Below the pieces are notes generated by a model. It worked only from the letters and a program-made list of their open reading frames with translations. It was not told where the DNA came from and ran no database searches. A DNA stretch of 64,000 nucleotides from Nostoc sp. FACHB-892 (lineage in GTDB: Bacteria > Cyanobacteriota > Cyanobacteriia > Cyanobacteriales > Nostocaceae): NCBI RefSeq assembly GCF_014698795.1, contig NZ_JACJTR010000013.1:124001-188000 (forward strand), written 5' to 3'. Below are positions 51,014-60,276 of the stretch, one piece after another (within the stretch, counting starts at the first letter, position 1; each line of letters begins with the position of its first letter). The translations under genes and the position numbers were made by a program.

Positions 51014-53209
51014 ATGCTGAAGAAACTACAAAAAAAGCAAATTTCGATAATTGCGGGTGCGGCACTGTTTGCCTTTTTAGCTGGGGCAATGGTATCAGCA
51101 CCTGAGATTGGTAAAACCGTTGGACAATGGCTCAAACTGAGTCAGAATAAGGCAGAGGAAATATCTGATGCTAGTATTGCCCAATCAACCGTCCTTCCAC
51201 TGATATCACAATCTTTGCCAGAACGGGCGGCGAAACTAGCAGAAATCGCAGGACAGTCGCCTTCGCCAGATCGAAATCGCGCTCGTTATCTTTTAGCGAG
51301 TGATTACATTGAAAGAACCCAAGCGAAAAAAGCACTGGCTTTACTGGACGGACTAGAGAGAGACTATCCTATCCTCGCGCCCTATATTTTGCTGAAACAG
51401 GCGCAAGCACAGGATATGCTAGGTGAGGATGGCAAAGCCTCGGATCTCAGGCAAAGCGTGCTGAAACTGTATCCCAAAGAAGCGGCGGCAGTGAAAGCAC
51501 TATATCTGATTGCCCTACCGAAGCAACAAGAAATAGCGATCGCTCAATTTCCTTCCAACCCTCTGACTTGGGAAATTATTCGCAAACGCTTGCAAGAAAA
51601 TCCCAATCAGCCACAATTACAATTGATTTTGGCTAAATATGCCTATGACCAACCTGGTATAGTGGGCGTTTTAGATCAGTTAGTAAAACAGCCTACCCTG
51701 AAACCCGAAGACTGGGAACTCATTGGTACAAGCTATTGGGAAAATAATCAATTTCTGAAAGCGGCGAATGCTTATGCCAAAGCACCGAATACACCCCGCA
51801 ACCTCTACCGGACTGCACGAGGGTTACAGGTAGGGGGTAAAGATCGAGAAAAAGCGATCGCTACTTATAAACAATTGGTGCAACAATTTCCTAATGCTGA
51901 GGAAACTGGGATTGCACTACTACGGTTAGCAGAAACAGCAAAAACAGGTAAAGACGGCTTACCGTATCTTGACCAAGTCATTAGTAAATTTCCTAAACAA
52001 GCTGGTACTGCACTGGTACAAAAAGCCAAAACTCTCCAAACCCTCAAAGATCAAAAGTCAGCTAACGAGGCGTGGCAATTACTCATAGCCAAACACGGCA
52101 ATTCTGATGAAGCCGCAGAGTATCGTTGGAGAATAGCCCAAGATAAAGCTAAAGCCAAAGATTACGTTGGTGCTTGGCAATGGGCAGAGCCAATTGTCAC
52201 CAACAATCCTAATAGTATTTTGGCTCCAAGAGCAGGCTTTTGGGTAGGCAAATGGGCAGCTTCACTAGGGAAACAGCAAGAATCTCAAACTGCTTATGAG
52301 TATGTGGTTAGCGAGTTTCCCTACTCTTACTATGCATGGCGAGCAGCAACCATGCTGGGGCTAAACGTCGGCAACTTTGACAATGTGCGCGTCATGAACC
52401 CGGAAATAATCACACCTCAGCGTCCATTACCGCCTGCTGGTTCTGAGACTTTCAAAGAACTGTATCTGCTGGGTCAAGACCGTGATGCTTGGTTACAATG
52501 GCAAACAGAATTTCAGAATAAACTTCAGCCAACAGTAGCAGAGCAATTTACTGAAGGATTGGTGCGGCTGGCTAGGGGAGAAAATCTCATCGGAATTGAC
52601 AAAATTTCTAAGTTGGAAGATCGGGAAACATCAGCTGAACAAGCTCAATATGAGACTCTCAGCAAACAGAGCAGCTACTGGCAAGCGCGTTATCCATTTC
52701 CCTATTTCCGAGAGATTCAAAAGTGGTCTACTGAGCGTCAACTTAATCCTCTGCTAGTCACCGCTCTGATGCGTCAAGAGTCACGGTTTGAGCCAAAAAT
52801 CAAATCCGTTGCTGATGCTACTGGCTTAATGCAAGTGTTGCCGAGTACAGCTAAATGGATTGCCCCACAAATCAACGTGGATAGCAAAACAATAAACTTA
52901 GAGAACCCCAATGAGAACATCATGCTGGGTACATGGTATTTGGATCATACCCATGAGCAATATAACAACAACTCCTTGCTTGCGATCGCTAGTTATAATG
53001 CTGGCCCCGGTAATGTTTCCAAATGGCTGCAAACTCTAACAACACAAGATCCAGATGAGTTTGTTGAACAAATTCCCTTTGATGAAACCAAAAATTATGT
53101 GCGTCAAGTATTTGGCAACTATTGGAATTATTTGAGACTTTACAACCCTGAAATTTCAGGCATCGTAACAAAGTACTCAGCTACACACCCAAAATTGCCA
53201 ACACAGTGA
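51014..53209 (+). CDS. Soluble lytic transglycosylase (Slt-type) with TPR-like N-terminus
   Basis: 731 aa. A signal anchor at about 10-30 (ISIIAGAALFAFLAGAMV) is followed by a long alpha-helical superhelix of TPR-like repeats (about 60-560). The C-terminal SLT domain has LLVTALMRQESRFEPKIKSVADATGLMQVLPSTAKWIA, with the catalytic Glu in RQES, and IASYNAGPGNVSKWL. It cuts peptidoglycan glycan strands in the periplasm during growth or septum and septal-junction remodelling. It may stand alone. Confidence 0.93.
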   Translation: MLKKLQKKQISIIAGAALFAFLAGAMVSAPEIGKTVGQWLKLSQNKAEEISDASIAQSTVLPLISQSLPERAAKLAEIAGQSPSPDRNRARYLLASDYIERTQAKKALALLDGLERDYPILAPYILLKQAQAQDMLGEDGKASDLRQSVLKLYPKEAAAVKALYLIALPKQQEIAIAQFPSNPLTWEIIRKRLQENPNQPQLQLILAKYAYDQPGIVGVLDQLVKQPTLKPEDWELIGTSYWENNQFLKAANAYAKAPNTPRNLYRTARGLQVGGKDREKAIATYKQLVQQFPNAEETGIALLRLAETAKTGKDGLPYLDQVISKFPKQAGTALVQKAKTLQTLKDQKSANEAWQLLIAKHGNSDEAAEYRWRIAQDKAKAKDYVGAWQWAEPIVTNNPNSILAPRAGFWVGKWAASLGKQQESQTAYEYVVSEFPYSYYAWRAATMLGLNVGNFDNVRVMNPEIITPQRPLPPAGSETFKELYLLGQDRDAWLQWQTEFQNKLQPTVAEQFTEGLVRLARGENLIGIDKISKLEDRETSAEQAQYETLSKQSSYWQARYPFPYFREIQKWSTERQLNPLLVTALMRQESRFEPKIKSVADATGLMQVLPSTAKWIAPQINVDSKTINLENPNENIMLGTWYLDHTHEQYNNNSLLAIASYNAGPGNVSKWLQTLTTQDPDEFVEQIPFDETKNYVRQVFGNYWNYLRLYNPEISGIVTKYSATHPKLPTQ

Positions 53210-53272
53210 TTTTACCCAATTTGATAAGCAAGTAGGGAGCAGAGAAAGCAAATATACTAGGCGCTTAGAAAT

Positions 53273-53366
53273 CGCGGCTACACAAACCTACCCCGCAGGC
53301 TAGTTCGTCTACGCGGACTCAAAGAATTTGAAACCCACGGAGGTGGGTTTTGTCTGTATAGCCGCG
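53273..53366. repeat. Dispersed hairpin-forming repeat, copy 2
   Basis: Begins CGCGGCTACACAAACC and ends TTTTGTCTGTATAGCCGCG, which pair with each other; the inside contains CGCAGGCTAGTTCG and TTTGAAACCCACGGAGG, the latter part forming a small inner hairpin (AACCCACGGAGGTGGGTT). It matches 11967-12077 block by block. Confidence 0.7.
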
Positions 53367-53430
53367 AATTCCATTCGCTAGGGCAAGCAAGCTTGATCTA
53401 CATTGTTAAGAATTTTCGACCAATTTGTAT

Positions 53431-53835
53431 TTAATTGCCTGAATCATTAATATTGCTGAATGATGTCAACTGCGATTCGACCGCATTAAGATAACCTAAA
53501 TCATTCAAAACTTTTGCTGGTAATTTGTTGGTCTTGATAGCAGCCTGAACCACATCTTTCGCAGTCAGTTTTCCTATTTGGTATTCAGAGATCAAAGCGC
53601 TTCCACTAGGAATACCCTGTTTTTTGAAAGCACCTTGATAAGCTAGAAAAGCAGTATTGAAAGGTTGAATATAGCTGGCAATTGGAGAATTAGTAGGTAA
53701 AGTATTAGAGTTAACATCTGCGTCGATTTGTCTGGCGCTATTGTTAGTATTAACTGTTTGAGCAACAGAAATTCCAGGTAGAAAACTAATACAAGTAACG
53801 ATAAGTGCAGAATTGATTAAGTTTGTAAGTTTCAT
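53431..53835 (-). CDS. Secreted hypothetical protein
   Basis: 134 aa with a signal peptide (LINSALIVTCISFLPGISVAQ, cleavage about 25). The mature part has a disordered Asn/Thr-rich head, then SYIQPFNTAFLAYQGAFKKQGIP and a helical C-terminal part (GKLTAKDVVQAAIKTNKLPAKVL). No known domain. GAGG lies 8-11 nt before the ATG. A truncated paralogue follows upstream in the window at 54007-54234, so the gene was duplicated in tandem. Confidence 0.7.
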   Translation of the reverse strand: MKLTNLINSALIVTCISFLPGISVAQTVNTNNSARQIDADVNSNTLPTNSPIASYIQPFNTAFLAYQGAFKKQGIPSGSALISEYQIGKLTAKDVVQAAIKTNKLPAKVLNDLGYLNAVESQLTSFSNINDSGN

Positions 53836-54006
53836 AAGTTTCTCCTCAGTTTAACTAGCTTAATTAGAGTTATCTAATAACCAAAAATTGTTTTTTGGTA
53901 AAATAATTTACTAATGATTTTAAAATCAATATTTTACGAATGAAGACAAAACTTTAATTGCTAAAATGATGTAATTTACAACTCGAAACTACAGAGTAAA
54001 CTTAGA

Positions 54007-54234
54007 CTATTTAAAATCACTAAGACCCATCATTTGATACGCAATAAAAGCAGTATCAAAAGGTTTGAGGTAATTTATATTCGTGGAATAGCTAGATAAA
54101 GTGTCAGAGTTGACGGCTGTGTTTATTGATGCACAACTGTTGTTATTCTTGGCTGTATGAAGGATAGTGATTTTAAGCATAGAATTAATCCAAGCAACAA
54201 TATATACAGAGTTTATCAATTTTGGAAATTTCAT
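54007..54234 (-). pseudogene. Truncated tandem paralogue of the secreted hypothetical protein
   Basis: The 75-codon frame from the ATG at 54234 begins MKFPKLINSVYIVAWINSML and reaches NINYLKPFDTAFIAYQMMG, lining up with MKLTNLINSALIVTCISFLP and ASYIQPFNTAFLAYQGAFK of the intact gene at 53431-53835. It then ends, lacking the helical C-terminal 55 residues. The signal peptide has a charged or polar break (AWINSMLK). Most likely a decaying copy, though a short secreted peptide is possible. Confidence 0.6.
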
Positions 54235-54264
54235 AGAGTTATCCTCAACTAGAAAAAAGTACAA

Positions 54265-54817
54265 TTGATAAGTGTTTTATAATAAAAAAATTCACTATTT
54301 TATAAATTTAAACATCTTACCTACACTCAGTTCATTTAATAGGTTGATTTATTAATTGCAAAAACTACTGATTTAAATTAATCAAAATATGAGAAATTGG
54401 CACTTGGCAGAAGCTTAAGTAAATAAAAGCTTAGAAAATCCAAAGTGCAATATATCAAAGCTATTATTTACAAACTTTGTTAAAAGCTGCGATCGCTCAC
54501 ATATATGTAATAGCAACATTCTCGTCTAAATACTTTTTGTTTTCGGCTATAAGCTGAAATAAAACTATATTTTGACCAATTAAGTTTGCATACCAATATG
54601 CTAAAAAATCTTGACGATAAAAGCAAATACTTTTAATTTTCAATTCGATAAATAAAAGTTATGCAAGTATTAATCTGGGATGGCGAGGTTTTATATAAAG
54701 CTTACTAGCTATTCATTTGAGCTTGGATAGATTTTGGTGAAAGGTAGGTGTTCAAGAGGATAAAATAAGCTAATCGTGTAAAAATGTTAAGTGAATAGTT
54801 TATTTACAAACTCACTT
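54265..54817. other. 553-bp intergenic region
   Basis: Very AT-rich. No ORF, tandem repeat or RNA gene was recognised. It lies between divergent genes. Confidence 0.35.
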
Positions 54818-55102
54818 ATGCCGAAAGCAATTTGGAATGGCGCAGTTTTAGCCGAGAGCGATAACACTATAGTTGTAGAAAATAACCATTATTTTCCTGC
54901 TGACTCCATTAACAAGGAGTACTTCACAGACAGTAATACCCACAGTAGTTGTCCTTGGAAAGGTGTCGCTAGCTACTACAGTATTGACGTTAATGGACAA
55001 ATCAACAAAGATGCTGCTTGGTACTATCCCAGCGCCAAAGAGAAAGCTAAGAATATTGAAGGTTATGTAGCTTTCTGGAAGGGTGTAAAAGTTGAAGCTT
55101 AA
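54818..55102 (+). CDS. DUF427 family protein
   Basis: 94 aa from the ATG at 54818 (MPKAIWNGAVLAESDNTIVVE), the usual family start; a GTG/ATG further up (54791) would add nine residues. The core NNHYFPADSIN, SSCPWKGVASYYSIDVNG and AAWYYPSAKEKAKNIEGYVAFWKGV is typical DUF427, a small beta-barrel protein of unknown function. Full length and apparently monocistronic. Confidence 0.92.
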   Translation: MPKAIWNGAVLAESDNTIVVENNHYFPADSINKEYFTDSNTHSSCPWKGVASYYSIDVNGQINKDAAWYYPSAKEKAKNIEGYVAFWKGVKVEA

Positions 55103-55665
55103 TAAAGATTGCTGGAAGTATTTTATTTCCAGGGACTTGATTCAGAATTTACAACAATCATCAAAGTGACATACTCCTACACTGTACTCAAAGAGTCAGT
55201 GTAGGCTTCCAGACAATCCGGCTATCGCTTAGGAGGCTCTTGGCTGGCTCTTGGCTTTGAGAACGGAATGCCCTACCGCTCTATTTTTTATATTTATCGC
55301 CGCATTATAAGTGAGAGTCTTCTTGCTGTTTCAGCTAAATTACACCCAGTAATCGGTTTAAAGGAGAATTACTGGTCTTAAACACAGGTTTTAAAGTAAC
55401 AAAAATTAATTTTTTGTATAAAAACTTAATAATACTCATAATTACCCAATCCTGAAATCGGAAAATACTTACCTACTAAAGGATATAGATGCTCTATTTG
55501 TTGCATAAGGAGCTATTTGGTATCACAAAAGCAAAAAAATGTATTCTGTGATACAGTTTTTTAGTTTGAGTAAATAGACAATCAATCAAATTTATCCGTC
55601 TAGACATAATTGACCAAAGGTAAAACAAGAAGTAATCTCATAATTTCTGTAAAGCTCCCACTGTT

Positions 55666-55869
55666 ATGTCTTTATCTGAAACTACAGCTAAACTGCAAAT
55701 TTCCATTGATACTATCTGAGTACTAATCACTAGTTTTTTAGTATTCTTGATGCAAATCGGTCTTGCCATGTTAGAAGCGGATTTAATCTGCCAAAGAGGT
55801 ATAGTAAATGTCTTACTAGAAAACTCTACTAAGGTCGCTGGAACCATCTTAAGTGCAGGTAAAAATTAG
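55666..55869 (+). pseudogene. Relic of an ammonium transporter gene
   Basis: From the ATG at 55666 the frame reads TTAKLQISIDTI, a TGA at 55717-55719 where Amt proteins have Trp, then VLITSFLVFLMQIGLAMLEA and CQRGIVNVLLEN before stopping at 55867-55869. It corresponds to the first transmembrane segments of Amt (compare [20 protein letters not shown] and [15 protein letters not shown] in the intact gene at 56181). The rest of the gene is missing. The LLEN motif suggests it came from a different Amt paralogue than the intact neighbour. Confidence 0.8.
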
Positions 55870-56180
55870 CTATAACTATGTTGCACCTTTTTATAGACAT
55901 AATATTGAGAATTTATAGCAATCTCCTAAACACAACTTGTTTTGGAAAATTAAAGATTGCGTGAAGAAGACTTGACTGTTTTAGAAAATACATCATAATT
56001 ACTTAATAATAACCATAAAAAATATTTACAGATGTGCCAATAGTTTCCTAAACTTCTACTAAGGTAATTTGATTCTCTGGTTTTTAAACAAGTGGTCTAA
56101 AGGAAAAATATCAAAAACCACTGGATTGCACTTCAGGCGGTAGTTTTTTCTGCTTAACCTGTTTTTTCCCTTTCTTAAGG

Positions 56181-57770
56181 ATGGTTTGGAGGATGATGTT
56201 GAAATCCATGTACAAACAAAAATCAAAAACAAAAAATAGGCGTTTGTCTCCAAGAAATTACGCTGTCAATTCACAGTCCAACTCAAAAGTTAAGCTATTT
56301 AATCTAGCAATTAAGCGGCTCTCTCCCAGTTGGCAAGCCTGCTTACCTTTAGCTTGTCTGATTGTCTTGGCTTGGGGTTATGCCGCAGTTGCCCAAACCC
56401 CAGCCGCAGGGCCAACGACAGCAGAACTCAAAGTTGCTCTTGATACGCTGTGGGTTGCGATCGCTGCCTTTTTAGTGTTCTTTATGAACGCTGGTTTTTG
56501 TATGTTAGAAACCGGCTTCTGCCGCCAGAAGAACGCTGTCAACGTTCTTTCCAAAAACTTGATTGTATTTGCTCTCTCTAGCATTGCCTTTTGGCTGATC
56601 GGTTTTGCCTTAATGTTCGGTGATGGCAACGACTTCATCGGATTAAGTGGGTTTTTCTTAGGAGGTGCAGATAACAGTCCAACTACTGGAGACAACTATA
56701 AAGGTATCTTCGGTGCTATTAGTTGGGCTGGTGTACCTTTAGCTGCAAAGTTTTTATTCCAGTTAGTGTTTGCTGGAACAGCAGCAACAATCGTTTCTGG
56801 TGCAGTAGCCGAACGGATTAAGTTTGTTAGCTTCCTAATTTTCAGCCTCTTACTTGTGGGTATTCTCTACCCCATTACCGGACACTGGATTTGGGGAACT
56901 GGTTGGCTAGCAGACAGAGGCTTTTGGGATTTTGCCGGTTGTACGGTGGTTCACTCTGTAGGTGGCTGGGCAGCTTTGATGGGAGCAGCATTTCTTGGAC
57001 CCCGCCTTGGTAGATATCAAGATAGGCAAGTTGTGGCCATGCCCGGTCACAACATGAGTATTGCCACTTTAGGCTGTCTGATCCTGTGGTTGGGCTGGTT
57101 TGGTTTCAACCCCGGTTCTGTGATGGCTGCAGATCCTAGTGCGATCAGTCACATTGCTGTAACCACTAATATGTCTGGTGCTGCCGGTGGAATTGCCGCC
57201 ACTATTACAGCTTGGTTGTACTTAGGTAAACCAGACCTGTCAATGATTATCAATGGTATTTTGGCTGGCTTGGTTGGTGTTACAGCGTCTTGTGCTTACA
57301 TAGGTATTCCTGCTTCTTTACTTATTGGCTTTATTGCTGGAGTACTGGTAGTTTTCTCTGTAACATTCTTTGACAAACTTGGCATTGATGACCCAGTAGG
57401 GGCAACCTCAGTTCACCTAGTTTGTGGTATCTGGGGAACTCTAGCAGTAGGTTTGTGGGCTGTTGGCCCTGGTGTTTATTCCTGGTATGGTGATGCACTT
57501 GGCCCAGCAAAAGGTTTATTTGCAGGTGGTGGCTTTGGACAGTTTGGTGCTCAGTTGCTGGGCGTTATCTCAGTAGGTGGCTTCACTGTCTTACTCAGTA
57601 GTATTTTTTGGCTGGCACTGAAAGCTACTTTAGGTATCAGAGTATCCAAAGAAGAGGAACTAGAAGGTTTGGATATTGGTGAACACGGTATGGAAGCCTA
57701 CAGTGGATTTGTCAAAGAAGGTGATGCAACTGGATTTTCTGGAGAACAAAGCTCAATGGGAAAATTTTAA
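56181..57770 (+). CDS. amt: Ammonium transporter Amt
   Basis: 529 aa. A basic N-terminal extension (about 1-50) and a signal-like helix ([20 protein letters not shown]) precede eleven transmembrane helices. Amt signatures include [47 protein letters not shown] (first pore His), WFGFNPGS and [24 protein letters not shown] (second pore His). The protein takes up ammonium or retains it against leakage. Start codons at 56181, 56193 and 56196 are all possible; a GGAGG sits directly before the latter two. Heterocystous cyanobacteria carry several amt genes in tandem, and an amt relic lies just upstream. No exact NtcA box was found in the upstream 300 bp. Confidence 0.95.
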   Translation: MVWRMMLKSMYKQKSKTKNRRLSPRNYAVNSQSNSKVKLFNLAIKRLSPSWQACLPLACLIVLAWGYAAVAQTPAAGPTTAELKVALDTLWVAIAAFLVFFMNAGFCMLETGFCRQKNAVNVLSKNLIVFALSSIAFWLIGFALMFGDGNDFIGLSGFFLGGADNSPTTGDNYKGIFGAISWAGVPLAAKFLFQLVFAGTAATIVSGAVAERIKFVSFLIFSLLLVGILYPITGHWIWGTGWLADRGFWDFAGCTVVHSVGGWAALMGAAFLGPRLGRYQDRQVVAMPGHNMSIATLGCLILWLGWFGFNPGSVMAADPSAISHIAVTTNMSGAAGGIAATITAWLYLGKPDLSMIINGILAGLVGVTASCAYIGIPASLLIGFIAGVLVVFSVTFFDKLGIDDPVGATSVHLVCGIWGTLAVGLWAVGPGVYSWYGDALGPAKGLFAGGGFGQFGAQLLGVISVGGFTVLLSSIFWLALKATLGIRVSKEEELEGLDIGEHGMEAYSGFVKEGDATGFSGEQSSMGKF

Positions 57771-58100
57771 GGTAAATATTTCTTTGATTTACCCTCTGAC
57801 ATATTCCTAATATGAGCTAGCAACACACTATTGGTAGATTGAACTGATTCCGCCAAATTATCTATCCAAGCAGGAAAAAGTAGGGGGTTTTATACCTCCT
57901 ACTTTTCTAAGTTTTTACCTGATTCGTGCTTTATTTATTGATCACAATCAAAAATATTAATACCATCTCATGAAATACTTGATACAGACACATGAGTAAG
58001 TGCGTACTATTATATCCCCTTATTTATGTGTTGCAAAGGTTTTTGGAAATGCTATCACTGGCTACCATGTATACAAGCCAGCGAGAATAAATCAAACTAT

Positions 58101-58234
58101 TATAGCCGTTCTCAGTTGAGTGCGGTACAGACCTAACCGCCCTTCCCTACTAGGTTTGGGGAGTAAGATTCAAAGCCTCTCTCCTTTTAGGAGAGAGGTC
58201 AAAAATGTACTGCACCCAAGCGAGAAGCACTATA
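58101..58234. repeat. MITE-like element with 29-bp terminal inverted repeats
   Basis: The left end begins TATAGCCGTTCTCAGTTG and the reverse complement of the right end TATAGTGCTTCTCGCTTG; about 22 of 29 positions match. The inner part (CTTCCCTAC, GGGGAGTAAGATTCAAAGCC, TCTCTCC) is shared with the segment at 5282-5355. No ORF. It occupies the 625-bp gap between amt and a DUF2141 gene; the rest of the gap is AT-rich and unremarkable. Confidence 0.6.
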
Positions 58235-58395
58235 GTTTATTAGTTATTTACGTCGGCTTACTGAGACCAAGCTAGAGACTAAATATGGCAGCGTGCTTGC
58301 GAGTATTGACTGAATAATGCCACCATGAGTTTGCGTGAACTGAATCACGATGAAAATTTAATTTCAGCAAAACTTATTTTACCTTGTGAAATTTT

Positions 58396-58851
58396 ATGGT
58401 TAGAGGATTGAGAGTTAGTATGCTGTTATTGGCAGTTCTGGGAAATCTGGCATGGCCATTTAGTGCCAAAGCAAATTTTAATGGCAAACTCACCGTAGAA
58501 ATTGATGGCTTGAAAAGTAAAAATGGACAAGTCTGTGTCAGTATATTTGCTAGCAGTGAAGGATTTCCTGGCGATCGCGATCGCGGCTTACAAAAGCAGT
58601 GTACCAAGATTACTGACACTCCTTTACCCATTACCTTTGAGAACTTGAAAGCAGGTAGTTACGCCGTTGCTGTCTTCCACGATCAAAATAATGACGGCAC
58701 TCTCAATAGCAATGTTTTGGGTATACCAAGCGAAGGCTTTGGATTTTCCAGTAACCCAGAAATTCGCACAAGAGCGCCCAAATTTAGCGAAGCAGCATTT
58801 TTAGTAGCAGGCCCAGATACTAATATTCAAATCCAATTAAAATATTTTTAA
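58396..58851 (+). CDS. DUF2141 family secreted protein (second copy)
   Basis: 151 aa with a signal peptide (LLLAVLGNLAWPFSAKA). The mature domain NGKLTVEIDGLKSKNGQVCVSIFAS, CTKITDTPLPITFENLKAGSYAVAVFHDQNNDGTLNSNVLGIPSEGFG follows DUF2141 closely, including the two cysteines. It is a clear paralogue of the copy in the hgd cluster (17641-18108). It ends 2 bp from the convergent PG-binding/HEAT gene. Confidence 0.87.
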   Translation: MVRGLRVSMLLLAVLGNLAWPFSAKANFNGKLTVEIDGLKSKNGQVCVSIFASSEGFPGDRDRGLQKQCTKITDTPLPITFENLKAGSYAVAVFHDQNNDGTLNSNVLGIPSEGFGFSSNPEIRTRAPKFSEAAFLVAGPDTNIQIQLKYF

Positions 58852-58853
58852 GT

Positions 58854-60011
58854 TTATTCTGGTGAATCGTTGTGTGAATCTTCTGGTAGACTTTGTTGCT
58901 CCGGCAAACCACGCATTCGATTCATCTGAGTTAAAGCATATCGTGCTGTTGCTTGCACTTCAGCATCTGGGTCATCTAAGGCATGACGCAACATCTGACT
59001 CATTTGACCCATCATGTCATAAACGCGCGTCAAGTCACGGATCGCATTTTGTCGCACTTGTGGACTTTCATCTTGGATTGAAATTGCTAAAGCACGGTTC
59101 ATCGGTTTGAGTGTGCGGGTGCCAATTTCTGCTAAAGCTGCCAAAATTAAGCTGCTTTCTTGAGAATCGGCATCAATCATCAGGTCAACCATTGGTTGAA
59201 CTGCCCGTGAATCTCCTTGTTGACCTAAATCCCAAATAGCCTTGCGCCGCTTCGTTGGGTCAGAACTGCGTAAATCTTGAATTAATTCGTCAACAATATT
59301 GAGTTTAGCAAGCCGAGAAGTTTTTTCTGGTAGCAGTAATTGTGGGACGACTGGCGGCGTAAATGTTTGTAGATTAGTTACAGTCTCTGGTAAGGGTGAT
59401 GTCATCGAGTTGTTGTTAGCTTCGCTCAAACTTTTAGTCTCTGATATTTCGGATTGCATTTGTTTGGACTGACGAAACCACTTCAGCAGTGAAATAAGTG
59501 CGCCAATACTTCCTAGAACTCCAATGGCTAATATTAACCACCAGACAAAACCTCTCTCGGTTGGCTTCTCGGTTGGCTTGAGTGTTGTAGTTGATTTGGA
59601 AGCCGAAGCAGGAGAGGTGACTATTGGAGAAGTGACAATCTGATTATTGGCAGCCAAAGCTAAAGCTGCTTTCAGTCCCCCCATAGTCGCCATACCAGCA
59701 AGGCCATCTACTTTTAAACCATTTACTTTCTGGAAGTTCCTAACAGCGATTTTCGTACTGGCGTTGTACTCTCCATCTACTACGCCACTGTAGTATCCCA
59801 ACTGTTTTAATTGGGTTTGTAATTTTCGCACATCTGATTTTGGACTTCCATATGTCAAAACAGCCGGACTAGCAGCAACTGTCGAACTAGCTTGTGCAAG
59901 TTCTAAAATTTTAGGTGCTAGGTTAGGTGTAGCTGTGCTTGAGCGATTTGGATAAAAACCTACGCAAGAAAAACAAGTAAATATCAGAATTGAGGAACGG
60001 CATAGCCTCAT
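58854..60011 (-). CDS. Peptidoglycan-binding and HEAT-repeat membrane protein
   Basis: 385 aa. N-terminal signal segment, PG_binding_1 domain at about 50-115 (SPKSDVRKLQTQLKQLGYYSGVVDGEYNASTKIAVRNFQ), Ser/Thr-rich linker, one membrane span at about 150-172 (FVWWLILAIGVLGSIGALISLL) and cytosolic HEAT repeats at about 240-365 (LIQDLRSSDPTKRRKAIWDLG, DESPQVRQNAIRDL, DDPDAEVQATARYAL). The protein could link the cell wall to a cytosolic partner. Cyanobacterial proteins with these two modules are common and uncharacterised. Confidence 0.85.
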   Translation of the reverse strand: MRLCRSSILIFTCFSCVGFYPNRSSTATPNLAPKILELAQASSTVAASPAVLTYGSPKSDVRKLQTQLKQLGYYSGVVDGEYNASTKIAVRNFQKVNGLKVDGLAGMATMGGLKAALALAANNQIVTSPIVTSPASASKSTTTLKPTEKPTERGFVWWLILAIGVLGSIGALISLLKWFRQSKQMQSEISETKSLSEANNNSMTSPLPETVTNLQTFTPPVVPQLLLPEKTSRLAKLNIVDELIQDLRSSDPTKRRKAIWDLGQQGDSRAVQPMVDLMIDADSQESSLILAALAEIGTRTLKPMNRALAISIQDESPQVRQNAIRDLTRVYDMMGQMSQMLRHALDDPDAEVQATARYALTQMNRMRGLPEQQSLPEDSHNDSPE

Positions 60012-60085
60012 ATTGAAAGTTTCAGCCTAAACGCGCTTTTGAAATATTCGATACCACAATATCTTTAAGATTAGCAAATCTTAAA

Positions 60086-60200
60086 CTGTTACGCATTTAA
60101 CTTGAACATTTACATGAAGGTTGATGACTGATAACCGTTAACCGTCAATAGTTAACGACCGTAAAGAGTGTTTATACAATTTAGGCGTGCATCAGCTTAA
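60086..60200 (+). repeat. Duplicated ~115-120-bp block, copy B
   Basis: Nearly the same as the reverse complement of 32885-33008, from CTGTTACGCATTTAACTTG to GGCGTGCATCAGCTTAAC. Here no gene follows; the next 75 bp hold no Hlip-like frame and lead to the 3' end of the EamA gene. Confidence 0.85.
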
Positions 60201-60276
60201 CTGTTATTTGTTATTTGTCGCCATACATTGGGCATGAGGTTATTAACCTTCTCTAGGCCATCTCACCTTTGACGAG

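Noticed and set aside
55638-55847. 69-codon minus-strand ORF
   Set aside because: It is antisense to the amt relic; its resemblance to the antisense frame of the intact amt gene shows it is a shadow.
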